Assembly (NCBI GenBank): GCA_946555455.1
Contig: CAMNSU010000001.1
Span: 80,526-144,525, forward strand
Source: an uncultured Clostridia bacterium
GTDB lineage: Bacteria > Bacillota > Clostridia > RUG12999
Length of the DNA stretch: 64,000 nucleotides
Direction: 5' to 3'
Part shown: piece by piece, positions 46,046 through 55,796 of the stretch
Layout of the letters: each line of letters opens with the position of its first letter
How positions within the stretch are numbered: position 1 is the stretch's first letter
The notes under the pieces: model-generated
Told to the model about the DNA's origin: nothing
Seen by the model: only the letters and a program-made list of their open reading frames with translations
The model's database searches: none
Made by a program: the position numbers and the translations under genes

Positions 46046-46092
46046 ATAAAAAAGGATAGCGGAACCAATCTGGCTCCGCTATCCTTTTTTAT
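46046..46092 (+). terminator. Riboswitch-controlled terminator
   Basis: Stem AAAAAAGGATAGCGGA with its complement (46046-46092) ending in six T. The antiterminator partner lies in the aptamer. A second long hairpin follows at about 46111-46158 (TTCAGCAAAAAAT...ATTTTTTGCTGAA), of unknown use. Confidence 0.85.
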
Positions 46093-46205
46093 CTGCGGAA
46101 TGACTTTCACTTCAGCAAAAAATAAGAATACGGCATCGTATTCATTTTTTGCTGAAACTGCGCCATCGGCGCCGTTTGTATCTTTTTTATGATGAGGTGA
46201 AGGCA

Positions 46206-46790
46206 TTGCAAAACAAAAAAACTCTTTCCGTACGCGCCATTGTATTCATTGGCGTTTTTGCGGCGCTGGACATCGTATTAACGCGTCCGTTCCGTACACT
46301 CGGTGCACCCTTTAATTTTGGGTTCGTTGCCATTGCCACAGCAGGTACGTTTTTTGGTCCTGTCTATGGCGCTTTTACAGCACTCGTATCTGATATTTTG
46401 GGATATCTGCTGTTTCCGCAAACGAAACCATATTTTCCGGGCTACGCAATCACGGCGGTTTCACGCGCACTGGTTTACGCATTCCTGTTTTACCGTAACC
46501 CCGTGATGCATCTGAGCAAAGACACCAAACTGTTTGCTTGGTGCAAGGCTGTCGCCCTCTGCGTAATTGCCAGCGGTCTTAACATCACTATCAACCTATT
46601 TACATTACCGCTTTGGCAAGTCATTACTTCCGGAACCTATCAATCCTATTGGTTTTTTGTTCTCAAACGGATTCCCAATTCCCTGCTGTTCTGGGGAATC
46701 CAAATTGTTACGTTGCCTCTGCTCATGCGGTATCTTGCGCCGCTGCGCGAAAAATATGCGCCGGAATCGATTCGATTGCGCAAGGTCTAA
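46206..46790 (+). CDS. folT: Folate-specific ECF transporter S component
   Basis: 194 residues with six hydrophobic segments: VFIGVFAALDIVLTRPFRTLG at the N-terminus, then FGPVYGAFTALVSDILGYLLFP and the C-terminal QSYWFFVLKRIPNSLLFWGIQ segment typical of FolT. It binds folate or THF in the membrane and uses a shared ECF energising module encoded elsewhere. The preceding THF riboswitch confirms the substrate. The start is TTG 46206 with GAGGTGAAGG upstream; no ATG gives the right N-terminus. Confidence 0.92.
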   Translation: MQNKKTLSVRAIVFIGVFAALDIVLTRPFRTLGAPFNFGFVAIATAGTFFGPVYGAFTALVSDILGYLLFPQTKPYFPGYAITAVSRALVYAFLFYRNPVMHLSKDTKLFAWCKAVALCVIASGLNITINLFTLPLWQVITSGTYQSYWFFVLKRIPNSLLFWGIQIVTLPLLMRYLAPLREKYAPESIRLRKV

Positions 46791-46840
46791 GTGGGTAGGT
46801 ATAAGAGAATCAACGCTCTTATGCCCAATATACACCATCA

Positions 46841-46874
46841 GACAGGAGAGGGAAATCCCTCTCCTGTCTTTTTT
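46841..46874 (+). terminator. Terminator of folT
   Basis: GACAGGAGAGGGA (46841-46853) pairs with its complement (46856-46868) and is followed by six T. A weaker hairpin (GGTATAAGAG with CTCTTATGCC) precedes it at about 46798-46825. Confidence 0.86.
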
Positions 46875-46961
46875 GGTAAATACCACTTTGAAATCATTTT
46901 TTCCTAAAAAATGTTATTCTAAATGAGAAGAATATGCTTTTACAGATTTTCCGTATACAGA

Positions 46962-46997
46962 AAGGGGCAGAGAAAAAGCGTTTTTTCTCTGCCCCTT
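46962..46997 (-). terminator. Terminator of the dprA-topA-trmFO operon
   Basis: 16-base stem AAGGGGCAGAGAAAAA (46962-46977) with 46981-46997; modest T content after it on the minus strand. Confidence 0.75.
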
Positions 46998-47006
46998 GAT
47001 ATTTTT

Positions 47007-48308
47007 CTATAACTCTTTTTTTATGGTTTCTATCACGTCCAGCGCGCGGAGCGAAATCTGCAAATTCCGTTCTCGTTTCTTTTTCACTTTCTTGTCCAGT
47101 CCGTCCATGATGCCGAATGTTACGTTCATGGGCTGAAATTTTGAAACTGCGCCGCCGGAAATATAGTGTGCCAATGCGCCGGTTGCCGTCGTGCGTGGGA
47201 AAACCAAGTCCTCTTTCCCCTGCAAGCGGCGCGCCAGATTCACACCTGCCACAAAGCCGGAGGCAGTGGATTCTATGTAGCCCTCCACGCCTGTCATCTG
47301 TCCTGCAAAATAGACGCCGTTTCCATTTTTCAGCCGGTAGGTACGATCCAGCAAGGTGGGCGAATTGATATAGGTATTGCGGTGCATGACGCCGTAGCGC
47401 ACAAATTCCGCATTCTTCAGCGCCGGAATCATACCAAATACGCGTTTTTGTTCTCCCCATTTGAGGTGGGTCTGAAAACCAACAATATTATAGAGCGTTC
47501 CTTCACGGTTATCCTGCCGGAGCTGCACCACTGCATAGGGCTGTCCGCCGCCGCGCGGATCCTCCAATCCAACCGGTTTGAGCGGTCCGAACAACATGGT
47601 ATCATGACCGCGGCGCGCCATGGTCTCAATTGGCATACACCCTTCAAACACCACTTCTCTGTCCGCTTCGCTGCGCGGCGCACGCTCTGCGTGCACCAAC
47701 GCTTCCCAAAACGCTTCATATTCCTCGCGGTTCATGGGGCAATTGATATAATCCGCTTCGCCGCGGCCATAGCGCGACGCACGGAATGCACTTTCAAAAT
47801 CAATAGATTCCAGCGTCACAATCGGCGCGGCAGCGTCGTAGAAATAAAGCTGCTGACCGCCGGTCAACGCCGCAATTTTCTCTGCCAGCGCGTCGCTGGT
47901 CAGCGGCCCTGTTGCCACCACCGCATTTTGTTCCGGCAGACTCGTCACTTCCTCGCGCACCAGCGTGATGTTCGGGTGCTGCTGCACCGCTTCCGTCACC
48001 GCACGCGAAAACAAATCCCTGTCCACTGCCACCGCGCCGCCCGCCGGAACAATGGTTTTATCGATACAGCGCATAATCAGCGAATCCATGCGGCGCAGTT
48101 CTTCTTTCAGCAGTCCCACGGCATTTTCCAGTTGACCCGAGCGGAAGGAGTTGCTGCACACCAGTTCCGCCAACCCTTCGCTGTGGTGGGCGGGAGAAAA
48201 TTTCTGCGGTTTCATTTCATAGAGCCGGACGGCGATACCGCGCTGCGCCAGTTGATAGGCGGCTTCACTGCCCGCCAGTCCGCCGCCGATAACAATTGCT
48301 TCTTCCAT
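47007..48308 (-). CDS. trmFO: Methylenetetrahydrofolate-tRNA (uracil-5-) methyltransferase
   Basis: 433 residues. FAD-binding [17 protein letters not shown] at the N-terminus, [22 protein letters not shown] (catalytic Cys region, about 50), and the C-terminal [16 protein letters not shown]. It makes ribothymidine 54 in tRNA using 5,10-methylene-THF and FADH2. The ATG directly follows the topA stop codon. The gene converges on folT, whose riboswitch senses the same cofactor family. Third gene of the classical dprA-topA-trmFO order. Confidence 0.96.
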   Translation of the reverse strand: MEEAIVIGGGLAGSEAAYQLAQRGIAVRLYEMKPQKFSPAHHSEGLAELVCSNSFRSGQLENAVGLLKEELRRMDSLIMRCIDKTIVPAGGAVAVDRDLFSRAVTEAVQQHPNITLVREEVTSLPEQNAVVATGPLTSDALAEKIAALTGGQQLYFYDAAAPIVTLESIDFESAFRASRYGRGEADYINCPMNREEYEAFWEALVHAERAPRSEADREVVFEGCMPIETMARRGHDTMLFGPLKPVGLEDPRGGGQPYAVVQLRQDNREGTLYNIVGFQTHLKWGEQKRVFGMIPALKNAEFVRYGVMHRNTYINSPTLLDRTYRLKNGNGVYFAGQMTGVEGYIESTASGFVAGVNLARRLQGKEDLVFPRTTATGALAHYISGGAVSKFQPMNVTFGIMDGLDKKVKKKRERNLQISLRALDVIETIKKEL

Positions 48309-50429
48309 TTATTCGTTTCCTTCCGTCGGTTTCTTTTTCTCTTTCTTCGCATTATAGCTGCATTCCTCATCAATGCAGACAAAAGAATCCTTCATCAGTC
48401 TGCCGCGCATCGTCCGCTGCAACAGCATTTTGCCGCAGACCGGACATTTATCGTTGGTCGGCAGGTTCCAACTCATGAAATCGCAGTCCGGATGCTTTTC
48501 ACAGCCATAGTATTTCACGCCTTTGCGGGATTTTTTCTCCAGCAGTTTCGCGCCGCATTTAGGGCAATCTACGCCGATTTCCGTTTGTATCGGGCGCGCG
48601 TTACGGCATTCCGGAAAGCCCGGGCACGCCAAAAATTTCCCATAGCGCCCGTCGCGTATCACCATCATGCGTCCGCATTTTTCGCAGGGAATGTCCGTTT
48701 CCTCCGGTTTGATTTCCACATGCGGAATTTTGCTGTCCGCGTCTTGAATGACTTTTTCAAACGGCCCGTAGAAATCGCGGATAATCTCTTTCCAGTCGCG
48801 CCGTCCGTCCTCCACGTCGTCCAGTTTCTGTTCCATGTCCGCAGTAAATCCGCTGTCCACAATGCTTGTAAAATGTTCTTTCATCAAATTGGTCACAATT
48901 TCTCCCAGTTCCGTGGGTACCAGCGACCGTTTTTCTTTTATCACATAGTTGCGTGCCAAAATGGTTGCCACTGTCGGCGCATAGGTGCTCGGGCGTCCAA
49001 TGCCCTGTTCCTCCATGGCGCGCACCAGCGTCGCTTCGGTATACCGTGCGGGCGGCTGCGTAAAATGCTGCACCGGGTCGATTTTATTCACAGCGAGCTC
49101 GTCACCCGCTTCCATATCCGGCAGTTTCTGTTCCTTTTCCTTGCCTTTTTCTTCGTCTTTGCCTTCTTCATATAGTGTCAGGAAGCCAGGGAACAATACT
49201 GTGGAACCGGTTGCACGGAACAGATATGCGCCCGCGCTGATGTTCACTGTCATGGTTTCAATCTTCGCTTCCGCCATCTGGCTGGCGATGAATCGTTCCC
49301 AAATCAATTTATATAATTTGTTCTGGTCGCTGGTCAAGGACTCAGAAATCTGCTGCGGCGTATAGGAAACAACAGATGGTCGAATCGCTTCATGCGCGTC
49401 CTGTGCATTTTTTCCTTTTTTATAGGTACGCGGCGACGCGGGCAAAAAATTGTCGCCATAAGTCGCTTTGATATAGTCTTTTGCTGCCAATGCCGCTTCG
49501 TTTGCCACACGTGTCGAATCGGTACGCATATAGGTAATCAGTCCGACTGCGCCTTCCCCTTTGAGTTCCACGCCTTCATAGAGCTGCTGGGCAATACGCA
49601 TGGTTTTCGACGGCGTAAAGCCGAGTTTGCGCGCCGCTTCCTGCTGCAAACTGCTGGTGATAAACGGCGGCGCGGGCTGCCGTTTTTTCGGCGTCCGTTT
49701 TACGCTGTCAACCAAAAACGCCTGATGTTCCACCGCTTGCAGAATCTCTTTTGCCTGCGTCTCGTTTTTCACGTCAATTTTGCCTTTTTTGTCGCCATAG
49801 AATTTCGCTTTGAACTTTTTGCGCGTTTTTTTGTGCGTCAACGCCGCGTCAAGCGACCAATATTCCTCCGGCTCAAAATTCAAAATCTCATTTTCCCGTT
49901 CGCAAATCATGCGCAGCGCCACCGACTGCACGCGTCCTGCGGACAGACCTTTGCGCACTTTGCGCCACAAAATAGGGCTGATACTATAACCCACCACGCG
50001 GTCCAGCACACGCCGCGCCTGCTGTGCGTCTACCAAATTATAATCAATGTCGCGCGGGTTTTGAATTGCTGTTTTTACAGCGTCTTTGGTAATCTCGTTA
50101 AACACCACGCGGCTCGTTTTTTTCTCATCCAATTCCAGCGCATTCATCAAATGCCACGAAATGGCTTCCCCTTCGCGGTCAGGGTCAGTCGCGAGAATGA
50201 CGTCGTCGCTGGATTTTGCCGCTGTTTTCAATTTTTTAATCAGCGGCCCCTTGCCGCGGATATTCAAATATTTCGGTTCAAAATCATGTTCCAAATCAAC
50301 ACCCATTGTACTTTTGGGCAAATCACGCACATGTCCCATAGACGCTTCCACTTTATAGGTGCGTCCCAAATATTTCCCAATGGTTTTCGCCTTGGCGGGC
50401 GATTCCACAATCACTAAATGTTTTGCCAT
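48309..50429 (-). CDS. topA: DNA topoisomerase I
   Basis: 706 residues. TOPRIM domain with LVIVESPAKAKTIGKYLG and ATDPDREGEAISWH; active-site Tyr in GLITYMRTDSTR (about 310); RPSTYAPTVATIL region; three C-terminal zinc-finger segments (CEKCGRMMVIRDGRYGKFLACPGFPEC, given as location about 580-610; CPKCGAKL; CPVCGKML). Type IA enzyme that relaxes negative supercoils. TAGGAGG precedes the ATG. Between dprA and trmFO, as in Bacillus. Confidence 0.97.
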   Translation of the reverse strand: MAKHLVIVESPAKAKTIGKYLGRTYKVEASMGHVRDLPKSTMGVDLEHDFEPKYLNIRGKGPLIKKLKTAAKSSDDVILATDPDREGEAISWHLMNALELDEKKTSRVVFNEITKDAVKTAIQNPRDIDYNLVDAQQARRVLDRVVGYSISPILWRKVRKGLSAGRVQSVALRMICERENEILNFEPEEYWSLDAALTHKKTRKKFKAKFYGDKKGKIDVKNETQAKEILQAVEHQAFLVDSVKRTPKKRQPAPPFITSSLQQEAARKLGFTPSKTMRIAQQLYEGVELKGEGAVGLITYMRTDSTRVANEAALAAKDYIKATYGDNFLPASPRTYKKGKNAQDAHEAIRPSVVSYTPQQISESLTSDQNKLYKLIWERFIASQMAEAKIETMTVNISAGAYLFRATGSTVLFPGFLTLYEEGKDEEKGKEKEQKLPDMEAGDELAVNKIDPVQHFTQPPARYTEATLVRAMEEQGIGRPSTYAPTVATILARNYVIKEKRSLVPTELGEIVTNLMKEHFTSIVDSGFTADMEQKLDDVEDGRRDWKEIIRDFYGPFEKVIQDADSKIPHVEIKPEETDIPCEKCGRMMVIRDGRYGKFLACPGFPECRNARPIQTEIGVDCPKCGAKLLEKKSRKGVKYYGCEKHPDCDFMSWNLPTNDKCPVCGKMLLQRTMRGRLMKDSFVCIDEECSYNAKKEKKKPTEGNE

Positions 50430-50455
50430 AGTCTTTATTTACCTCCTATCCGCGT

Positions 50456-51562
50456 TTATTTCTGCAATCCGAAAAACTTGCCGGGCATGGTGTAAATCAC
50501 CTGTTTCATTTCCAGCATTGTCATATGCATACCAAGTTCCGCCACATTCATTCCGGTAAGCTGGCACAGTTCTTCCAGTTGTCTTGGGCCATCGCCCAGC
50601 AACGCTAAAATCTTCTTTTCTTCTTCTGTTAATAATAACCTTGCCTGTTCTTTCTGCATTTCTATTTCTTTATGCAATAAATGTCCATATACTGCTTCAA
50701 ATTCTTCCACAACATCGTCCGCTGAAGTCACCAGTTTCGCTTCACCGCGTGCAATCAGCCGATTACAAAGTTTAGAAGTTGCCTGATTGATATTTCCGGG
50801 CACGGCAAACATTTCGCGGCTCTGTTCATTCGCATGGTGAATCGTGATACTGGCGCCGCTTTTATCGCCGCCTTCCACTGCAATCGCACCCAACGCCAGT
50901 CCGCTGACAATGCGGTTCTTGATTGGAAAATGTTCCGGATACGGCTTTGCGTCAAATGGAAATTCACTCACCACGCAGCCGTTATTCATAATATCCACCA
51001 TCAAATCCTTATGAATGCTCGGATACGGCTTATTCACGCCGTTTCCTAAAACAGCAATGGTTTTCCCCTGCGCGTCCAGCGCGCCGCGGTGGGCGCAGCC
51101 GTCAATACCTTCCGCCATGCCGCTGATGATGGTAAAACCTGCCTTTGCCAAATCCCGCGCCAAAGTGAAGGCGCATTCCCTGCCATAGTCCGTACACTTT
51201 CTCGTACCGACAATGGCTATGGCAAGTTCCAGACAATCTTGAAAATGTTTACCGCGCCGGTATAATACCAGCGGCGGATTGGGAATTTCCCGCAACTGTT
51301 CAGGATAGCGTTCGTCATCATAGGCAATCAGTTCCACGCGGTGTTGCGCGGCAAACTCCAATTCTCGCTCTACGCTGTCCATTCGTTTGTCGCTCAGCAA
51401 ATCCAGCACCTTTTCATTGTCAAATCCTGCCGCCATATAGTCCTCACGTTTCATATGGTACAGAATTTCTACATCTGGTTCCTCCTGCCAAATTCTATAT
51501 TTCAGTTCGTGCCGCTCTTGCATTGCCATCACGAACCACAACCAATACCGAATATCTGTCAT
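50456..51562 (-). CDS. dprA: DNA processing protein DprA (Smf)
   Basis: 368 residues. Rossmann-like domain with AIVGTRKCTDYGRECAFTLA (about 115-134), ISGMAEGIDGCAHRGAL and SEFPFDAKPYPEHFPIKNRI; C-terminal winged-helix (about 300-368). DprA loads RecA on incoming single-stranded DNA in natural transformation and is widely kept in non-competent Firmicutes. Only a weak ribosome binding site (GGTGAAAG) precedes the ATG. No other competence gene is in view. Confidence 0.95.
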   Translation of the reverse strand: MTDIRYWLWFVMAMQERHELKYRIWQEEPDVEILYHMKREDYMAAGFDNEKVLDLLSDKRMDSVERELEFAAQHRVELIAYDDERYPEQLREIPNPPLVLYRRGKHFQDCLELAIAIVGTRKCTDYGRECAFTLARDLAKAGFTIISGMAEGIDGCAHRGALDAQGKTIAVLGNGVNKPYPSIHKDLMVDIMNNGCVVSEFPFDAKPYPEHFPIKNRIVSGLALGAIAVEGGDKSGASITIHHANEQSREMFAVPGNINQATSKLCNRLIARGEAKLVTSADDVVEEFEAVYGHLLHKEIEMQKEQARLLLTEEEKKILALLGDGPRQLEELCQLTGMNVAELGMHMTMLEMKQVIYTMPGKFFGLQK

Positions 51563-51772
51563 ACTTTCACCGGCTTTTTCTGTAAAATCAGGGCGGAGAA
51601 TACCAGTTTCCAGCGCCCTGTTCGTCGCATTCTTTTCCTCTTTGGGTTAAAATGTCGCAAGCTAAATGCGTGTGATTTTAGTTTACGCCATTCTGAGATA
51701 CTGTTTTATACAATACTATAGGAAAGAATTTTTGTAAAGCGGCAAAAATAAAATTTATCTTCCATTTTCTTC

Positions 51773-52555
51773 TTATTTCTCATTTATTCTCTGTCGGACT
51801 ACCTCATACAACAGAACTGCTGCTGCACAAGCAACATTGAGTGATTCTGCCTGTCCCGGCATGGGAATTTCAACGTGATGACTACACTGTTCCAGCAAGT
51901 TTTTGGTCAGTCCGTTTGCCTCATTTCCCACGCATAACACGGTTTTTCCCTTGAAATCGGTTTCATAAGGCGTTTCCTGCGCGCCAAGCGCCGCCGCACA
52001 GGTTAGAAACCCTTGTTCGTTCAACCATGCTGCCGTCCCCGCTGCGTCCCGCTGCACGGCTACAGGAATATGGTACAGAGACGACATGGTCGCGCGTACG
52101 GTTTTGGGATTATATAAATCCGCGCAGCCGCACAGCACTACGCCGTCTGCACCCGCCGCGTCCGCACAGCGCACCAGCGTTCCTAAGTTACCAGGGTCTG
52201 ATACGTTTTCACACAGTAGCAGCAAGGCATTTTCTTTGTCCGCCATCGCTGCCAAATCCGCTTCCGGCATGTGCAGCGATGCAACGATTCCCTGCGGTGT
52301 AACGGTATCGCTGACAGCGCGCAGCACCTGGTCTGTTACCAAAACGCATTTTTCTTCCGGCAGACCTTCTATGGTTCCCGCCAAATCCTTGCGCAAAAAG
52401 ATAACGTCCACTGCCATACCGTCTGCGCACGCTTCTTTCACCATTTTTTCGCCTTCCACCACAAACAATCCCATCTGCTGGCGATATTTTTTGTTTTGCA
52501 TACATTTGCGCAACGCTTTGACTTTTCCATTTTGTGCGGATGTGATGTATTCCAT
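51773..52555 (-). CDS. SpoU/TrmH-family rRNA or tRNA 2'-O-methyltransferase
   Basis: 260 residues. N-terminal substrate-binding domain with VVEGEKMVKEA, then a SPOUT (trefoil knot) domain with LCENVSDPGNLGTLVRCADAAG (motif 1, about 115-135), VLCVGNEANGL (motif 2) and IPMPGQAESLNVACAAAV (motif 3). It transfers methyl from SAM to a ribose 2'-OH, most likely in 23S rRNA (RlmB/TsnR-like). GAGAGGG precedes the ATG. The position downstream of infC-rpmI-rplT and trk genes is common in Clostridia. Confidence 0.93.
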   Translation of the reverse strand: MEYITSAQNGKVKALRKCMQNKKYRQQMGLFVVEGEKMVKEACADGMAVDVIFLRKDLAGTIEGLPEEKCVLVTDQVLRAVSDTVTPQGIVASLHMPEADLAAMADKENALLLLCENVSDPGNLGTLVRCADAAGADGVVLCGCADLYNPKTVRATMSSLYHIPVAVQRDAAGTAAWLNEQGFLTCAAALGAQETPYETDFKGKTVLCVGNEANGLTKNLLEQCSHHVEIPMPGQAESLNVACAAAVLLYEVVRQRINEK

Positions 52556-52583
52556 ACATAACCCTCTCTTTTTTCTGCACGCG

Positions 52584-52610
52584 CAAAAAGCCAGAACGAT
52601 ATCTGGCTTT
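52584..52610 (-). terminator. Terminator of ktrA
   Basis: AAAGCCAGA (52587-52595) pairs with TCTGGCTTT (52602-52610), followed by a T run on the minus strand. It separates ktrA from the methyltransferase. Confidence 0.75.
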
Positions 52611-52623
52611 CCGGCAGCGAAAA

Positions 52624-53274
52624 CTATTTTTCTCTGATTTTATCAATATTCCGGTTATGTCCCACCACAACCAAAATATCGTCCTCCTGAATTTTATAAT
52701 CCGCTCGCGGCGACACCACAACATCTCGTCCTTCCTTCGCTGCCATGACGGTAACGCCATAGACTTTACGCATATTAAGTTCGTCCAGCGTTTTGCCAAT
52801 CCAACTGGGCAGCGGACGCACCTCCACAATGCTGTGATCCTCCGACAATTCAATCATATCCACAATATGACTCGATGCAAGTGACTGAACAAACTTGATT
52901 CCCATGTCGCGCTCCGGCAGGACAACGCGGTCTGCGCCGACTTTTTTCAAAATCCTGCCATGCAGTTCCGTTGCCGCGCGCGCCACAATGAAATTCACGC
53001 CCAACTCCCGCAGCAGGACGGTGGACAAAATGCTGGTTTCAATTTTGCCGCCCACTGCCACAATCGCACCGTCAAAATTGCGTGCGCCCACTGCTTTGAG
53101 CACGGATTCGTCCGTACAGTCTCCCACGATTGCATGAGTCACATGGTTCTGTATCTCATTGATGATTTCTTCGTCTTCATCGATTGCCAGCACTTCATAT
53201 CCTTTGGCATACAGCGATTTGCTGACCGCTTCACCAAACCGTCCCAGTCCCAGCACCATATAGGATTCTTTCAT
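52624..53274 (-). CDS. ktrA: Potassium channel regulatory subunit KtrA (TrkA family)
   Basis: 216 residues. RCK_N domain with the nucleotide-binding MVLGLGRFGEAVSKSLYAKG (residues 6-25) and an acidic end in VLAIDEDEE; RCK_C domain (about 135-216) with GKTLDELNMRKVYGVTV. It gates KtrB in response to ATP/ADP or NAD(H) and often cyclic di-AMP through RCK_C. It lies 47 bases downstream of the channel gene; one interspersed motif copy fills that gap. Confidence 0.94.
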   Translation of the reverse strand: MKESYMVLGLGRFGEAVSKSLYAKGYEVLAIDEDEEIINEIQNHVTHAIVGDCTDESVLKAVGARNFDGAIVAVGGKIETSILSTVLLRELGVNFIVARAATELHGRILKKVGADRVVLPERDMGIKFVQSLASSHIVDMIELSEDHSIVEVRPLPSWIGKTLDELNMRKVYGVTVMAAKEGRDVVVSPRADYKIQEDDILVVVGHNRNIDKIREK

Positions 53275-53296
53275 AATATCTTTCCTCGCTTTCCAC

Positions 53297-53316
53297 TAGG
53301 CAAACAAAAGTCGAAT
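53297..53316 (+). repeat. Interspersed 20-bp motif, copy 6
   Basis: Exact plus-strand copy, inside the ktrB-ktrA intergenic gap (genes on the minus strand). CTAGG before it and CCTAG after it (53320-53324) can pair; the second overlaps the ktrB stop. Confidence 0.75.
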
Positions 53317-53320
53317 ATAC

Positions 53321-54712
53321 CTAGCCAACCATGAGCTGCGCTCGTGGATAACGTATTTTACTGTTATAATCATGTTGTTTTGCGGCAATCGCAAAACCAA
53401 TCGTCAGCACGCCAACGCGTCCAAAGAACATGAGTATCATAATCACACCTTTACCGATACCGGTTAAATCGGGTGTGAGCGATTGCGTAAGCCCCACCGT
53501 ACCAAATGCGGACACAGCTTCAAACATAATTCTTTGCAGTCCTGCCTGCTCTGAAAAAGACATAACCAAAATGCTGACAAACAGCACTAAAATGGCAATC
53601 AAGATAATGCTGACCGCGCGCAGGATAATGCCATGTCCAATATGTTTTCCATGTACATTGACCGTTTTGGAGCCGCGGATAATGTTGTGCACTGTGATTA
53701 AAATGACTGCCAGCGTCACGGTTTTCACACCGCCCGCCGTAGAGCCGGGCGAGCCGCCAATGAACATTAAAATCATGGAAACAAACTTGCTCATCTCTGT
53801 CATTGCGCCCTGGTCAATGGTATTAAACCCCGCCGTTCTGGTCGTGACCGACTGGAAAAAGGACGCTAATATCTTGTGCGGCAAAGACATATACCCAATC
53901 GTTTCCGTGTTATGATATTCAAACACAAAAAACATCACCGCGCCAAACAGCGTCAATGCGGCAGTCATAAACAGCACCAGTCTGGTTTGCAGTTTTATTT
54001 GATAGCCTTCGCCCGGTCTGTAGCGGTATAAGTCCGCCCAGACAAAAAAGCCCAAACCGCCGAACACCACCAGTCCCATAATGGTGACATTGATGACAAA
54101 ATCGCCCGCATAGGGCGTGAGACTGGCAAATGCGCCGTATCTTCCCATCACATCAAAACCGGCATTGCAAAATGCTGAAATTGCTGTGAAGACGCCGCGG
54201 TAAATGCCGCCCAGAAACCCAAATTCCGGAATCAGCCGCGCGGACAAAATCAATGCGCCGCTGCCTTCCACCATGAACGTTACCATCAGCACCCGCTTTG
54301 CCAGCCACACAATCCCCTGAATTTCCGACTGGTTAAACGATTCCACCATAATCAGCCGTTCCCGCAGCGATATTTTGCGACGCAGCAAAAAAGACACCAA
54401 ACACGCCATGGTGATAAACCCCAGACCGCCAATTTGAATCAACGCCAAAATAATCAGTTGTCCGAATATGTTCCAATGCGCCGCCGTGTCCACCACCACC
54501 AACCCTGTTACGCAGGTGGCGCTGGTCGCCGTAAAAAGTGCGTCAAGAAACGGCGTTCCTACGCCGCTTTTTGTACAAAACGGCAGCGAAAGCAATATGG
54601 AACCTGTCAAAATCACTGCCATAAATCCAAAAATAATAATTTGTGTCGGCCGCAGCAGCGCAGACAGGCTTCTGCGGTTTTGAATGAACTGTCTTATTTT
54701 GTTCAATCTCAT
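53321..54712 (-). CDS. ktrB: Potassium uptake channel subunit KtrB (TrkH family)
   Basis: 463 residues with four membrane-pore-membrane repeats. The pore-loop segments are visible as TSATCVTGLVV (about 63), SAFCNAGFDV (about 178), TTRTAGFNT (about 287) and SAFGTVGLTQ (about 398), each keeping the selectivity glycine. Sodium- or proton-linked K+ uptake at the membrane. GGGGG precedes the ATG. Operon with ktrA. Confidence 0.94.
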   Translation of the reverse strand: MRLNKIRQFIQNRRSLSALLRPTQIIIFGFMAVILTGSILLSLPFCTKSGVGTPFLDALFTATSATCVTGLVVVDTAAHWNIFGQLIILALIQIGGLGFITMACLVSFLLRRKISLRERLIMVESFNQSEIQGIVWLAKRVLMVTFMVEGSGALILSARLIPEFGFLGGIYRGVFTAISAFCNAGFDVMGRYGAFASLTPYAGDFVINVTIMGLVVFGGLGFFVWADLYRYRPGEGYQIKLQTRLVLFMTAALTLFGAVMFFVFEYHNTETIGYMSLPHKILASFFQSVTTRTAGFNTIDQGAMTEMSKFVSMILMFIGGSPGSTAGGVKTVTLAVILITVHNIIRGSKTVNVHGKHIGHGIILRAVSIILIAILVLFVSILVMSFSEQAGLQRIMFEAVSAFGTVGLTQSLTPDLTGIGKGVIMILMFFGRVGVLTIGFAIAAKQHDYNSKIRYPRAQLMVG

Positions 54713-54942
54713 GTCCCCCGCTTTGTATCAATTCCGCAACTATTGTTTGCTCTCTTGCGTGGTTTTATCCATCTATCTCATATGATTGCAGCAAATGGGA
54801 ATGATCTCCTGCTATTTCCATGCCGCTGTTTTTCACGCCATCGGGCTGCGAAAAGCAAACTCGCTTGACTTTGCAATGAATGGTATGACTGATAAAAGCC
54901 GCTTTCAAATTTTTTCATATCAAAAAAACGGTTCCATCAAAG

Positions 54943-54964
54943 AAAGCCGCCCTACGGCGGCTTT
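54943..54964 (-). terminator. Terminator downstream of rplT
   Basis: AAAGCCGCC (54943-54951) with GGCGGCTTT (54956-54964) and a T-rich flank. It ends the infC-rpmI-rplT transcript. The 428 bases 54713-55140 otherwise show no gene, only small inverted repeats (GTAGGC/GCCTGC, GTCCC/GGGAC). Confidence 0.65.
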
Positions 54965-55140
54965 ATCGCAAAGAGACGGTAGGCATAAAGCCTGCGCTCT
55001 TTGTTTTTCTCTTTCTTATCGCGTCCCTTGATTCCGGGACTGCTCCGCCGGCGCCAACGATAGAAAAGCCAACACCACACTTTGATTTTGCCTTTCCTAT
55101 GCTGCTCCTTTGGAAAGAAAGTTTCCGTCCCAAATCTTTT

Positions 55141-55494
55141 TTACAGCGCTGCTTTTGCTTTTTCCACCAATACGGTGAATGCAGCAGGGTCTGCAATTGC
55201 GATTTCAGAAAGCATTTTACGGTTCATTTCAACGCCGGCTAATTTCAGACCGTGCATAAACGTGGAATAGTTCATGCCGTTCATTTTTGCCGCAGCGCTG
55301 ATACGTGTAATCCACAGACGGCGGAAATCACGTTTACGCAGTTTTCTGCCGGTATATGCATATACCAAAGATTTCATCACTGCCTGTTTCGCGGTTTTAT
55401 ATAATTTCGATTTTGCACCGAAATATCCTTTTGCCATTTTCAGAACTCTTTTATGTTTTTTTCTGGTTGCCAATGCACCTTTTACTCTTGCCAT
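55141..55494 (-). CDS. rplT: 50S ribosomal protein L20
   Basis: 117 residues, the standard length, beginning [20 protein letters not shown] and including [24 protein letters not shown] 55494 follows GGAGGGG by seven bases. L20 binds 23S rRNA and also represses its own operon through the infC leader in Firmicutes. Confidence 0.98.
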   Translation of the reverse strand: MARVKGALATRKKHKRVLKMAKGYFGAKSKLYKTAKQAVMKSLVYAYTGRKLRKRDFRRLWITRISAAAKMNGMNYSTFMHGLKLAGVEMNRKMLSEIAIADPAAFTVLVEKAKAAL

Positions 55495-55512
55495 GGTCAA
55501 ACCCCTCCTTCT

Positions 55513-55710
55513 TTACTGATATGGTAATAATTTCTTAATTACTTTTGCGTTTGCTTCGCTGGCGTATCCTGTTTTTCTCAGGTTTCTTTTTCTTTTCGTG
55601 CTCTTTTTGTTCAGGATGTGGCTTTTGAATGCTTTCGCACGTTTGAATTTCCCATTTTTTGTAACAGAGATTCTTTTGGCCGTGGCTCTGTGTGTTTTCA
55701 GTTTCGGCAT
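55513..55710 (-). CDS. rpmI: 50S ribosomal protein L35
   Basis: 65 residues: [20 protein letters not shown] at the N-terminus and the basic [16 protein letters not shown] segment. Complete and in the expected place between infC and rplT. Confidence 0.98.
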   Translation of the reverse strand: MPKLKTHRATAKRISVTKNGKFKRAKAFKSHILNKKSTKRKRNLRKTGYASEANAKVIKKLLPYQ

Positions 55711-55796
55711 AATATGTTAGCTCCTTTCAACCTCTTAAATTTTCTTGTATTATACTCTTTTCTCTTGGTATAAGTGAAAAGCAAGTATCAACTGTT

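Noticed and set aside
47166-49175. 669-codon open frame on the plus strand
   Set aside because: It lies antisense to trmFO and topA, is rich in His, Arg and Phe as expected for a mirror frame of GC-rich codons, and has no ribosome binding site or known domain.
53321-54712. Sodium-dependent symporter as alternative for the TrkH-type gene
   Set aside because: Four pore loops with conserved glycines and the adjacent RCK protein identify a Ktr/Trk system.
54963-55196. 77-codon minus-strand frame after rplT
   Set aside because: Overlaps rplT in another frame and has no ribosome binding site or recognisable composition.
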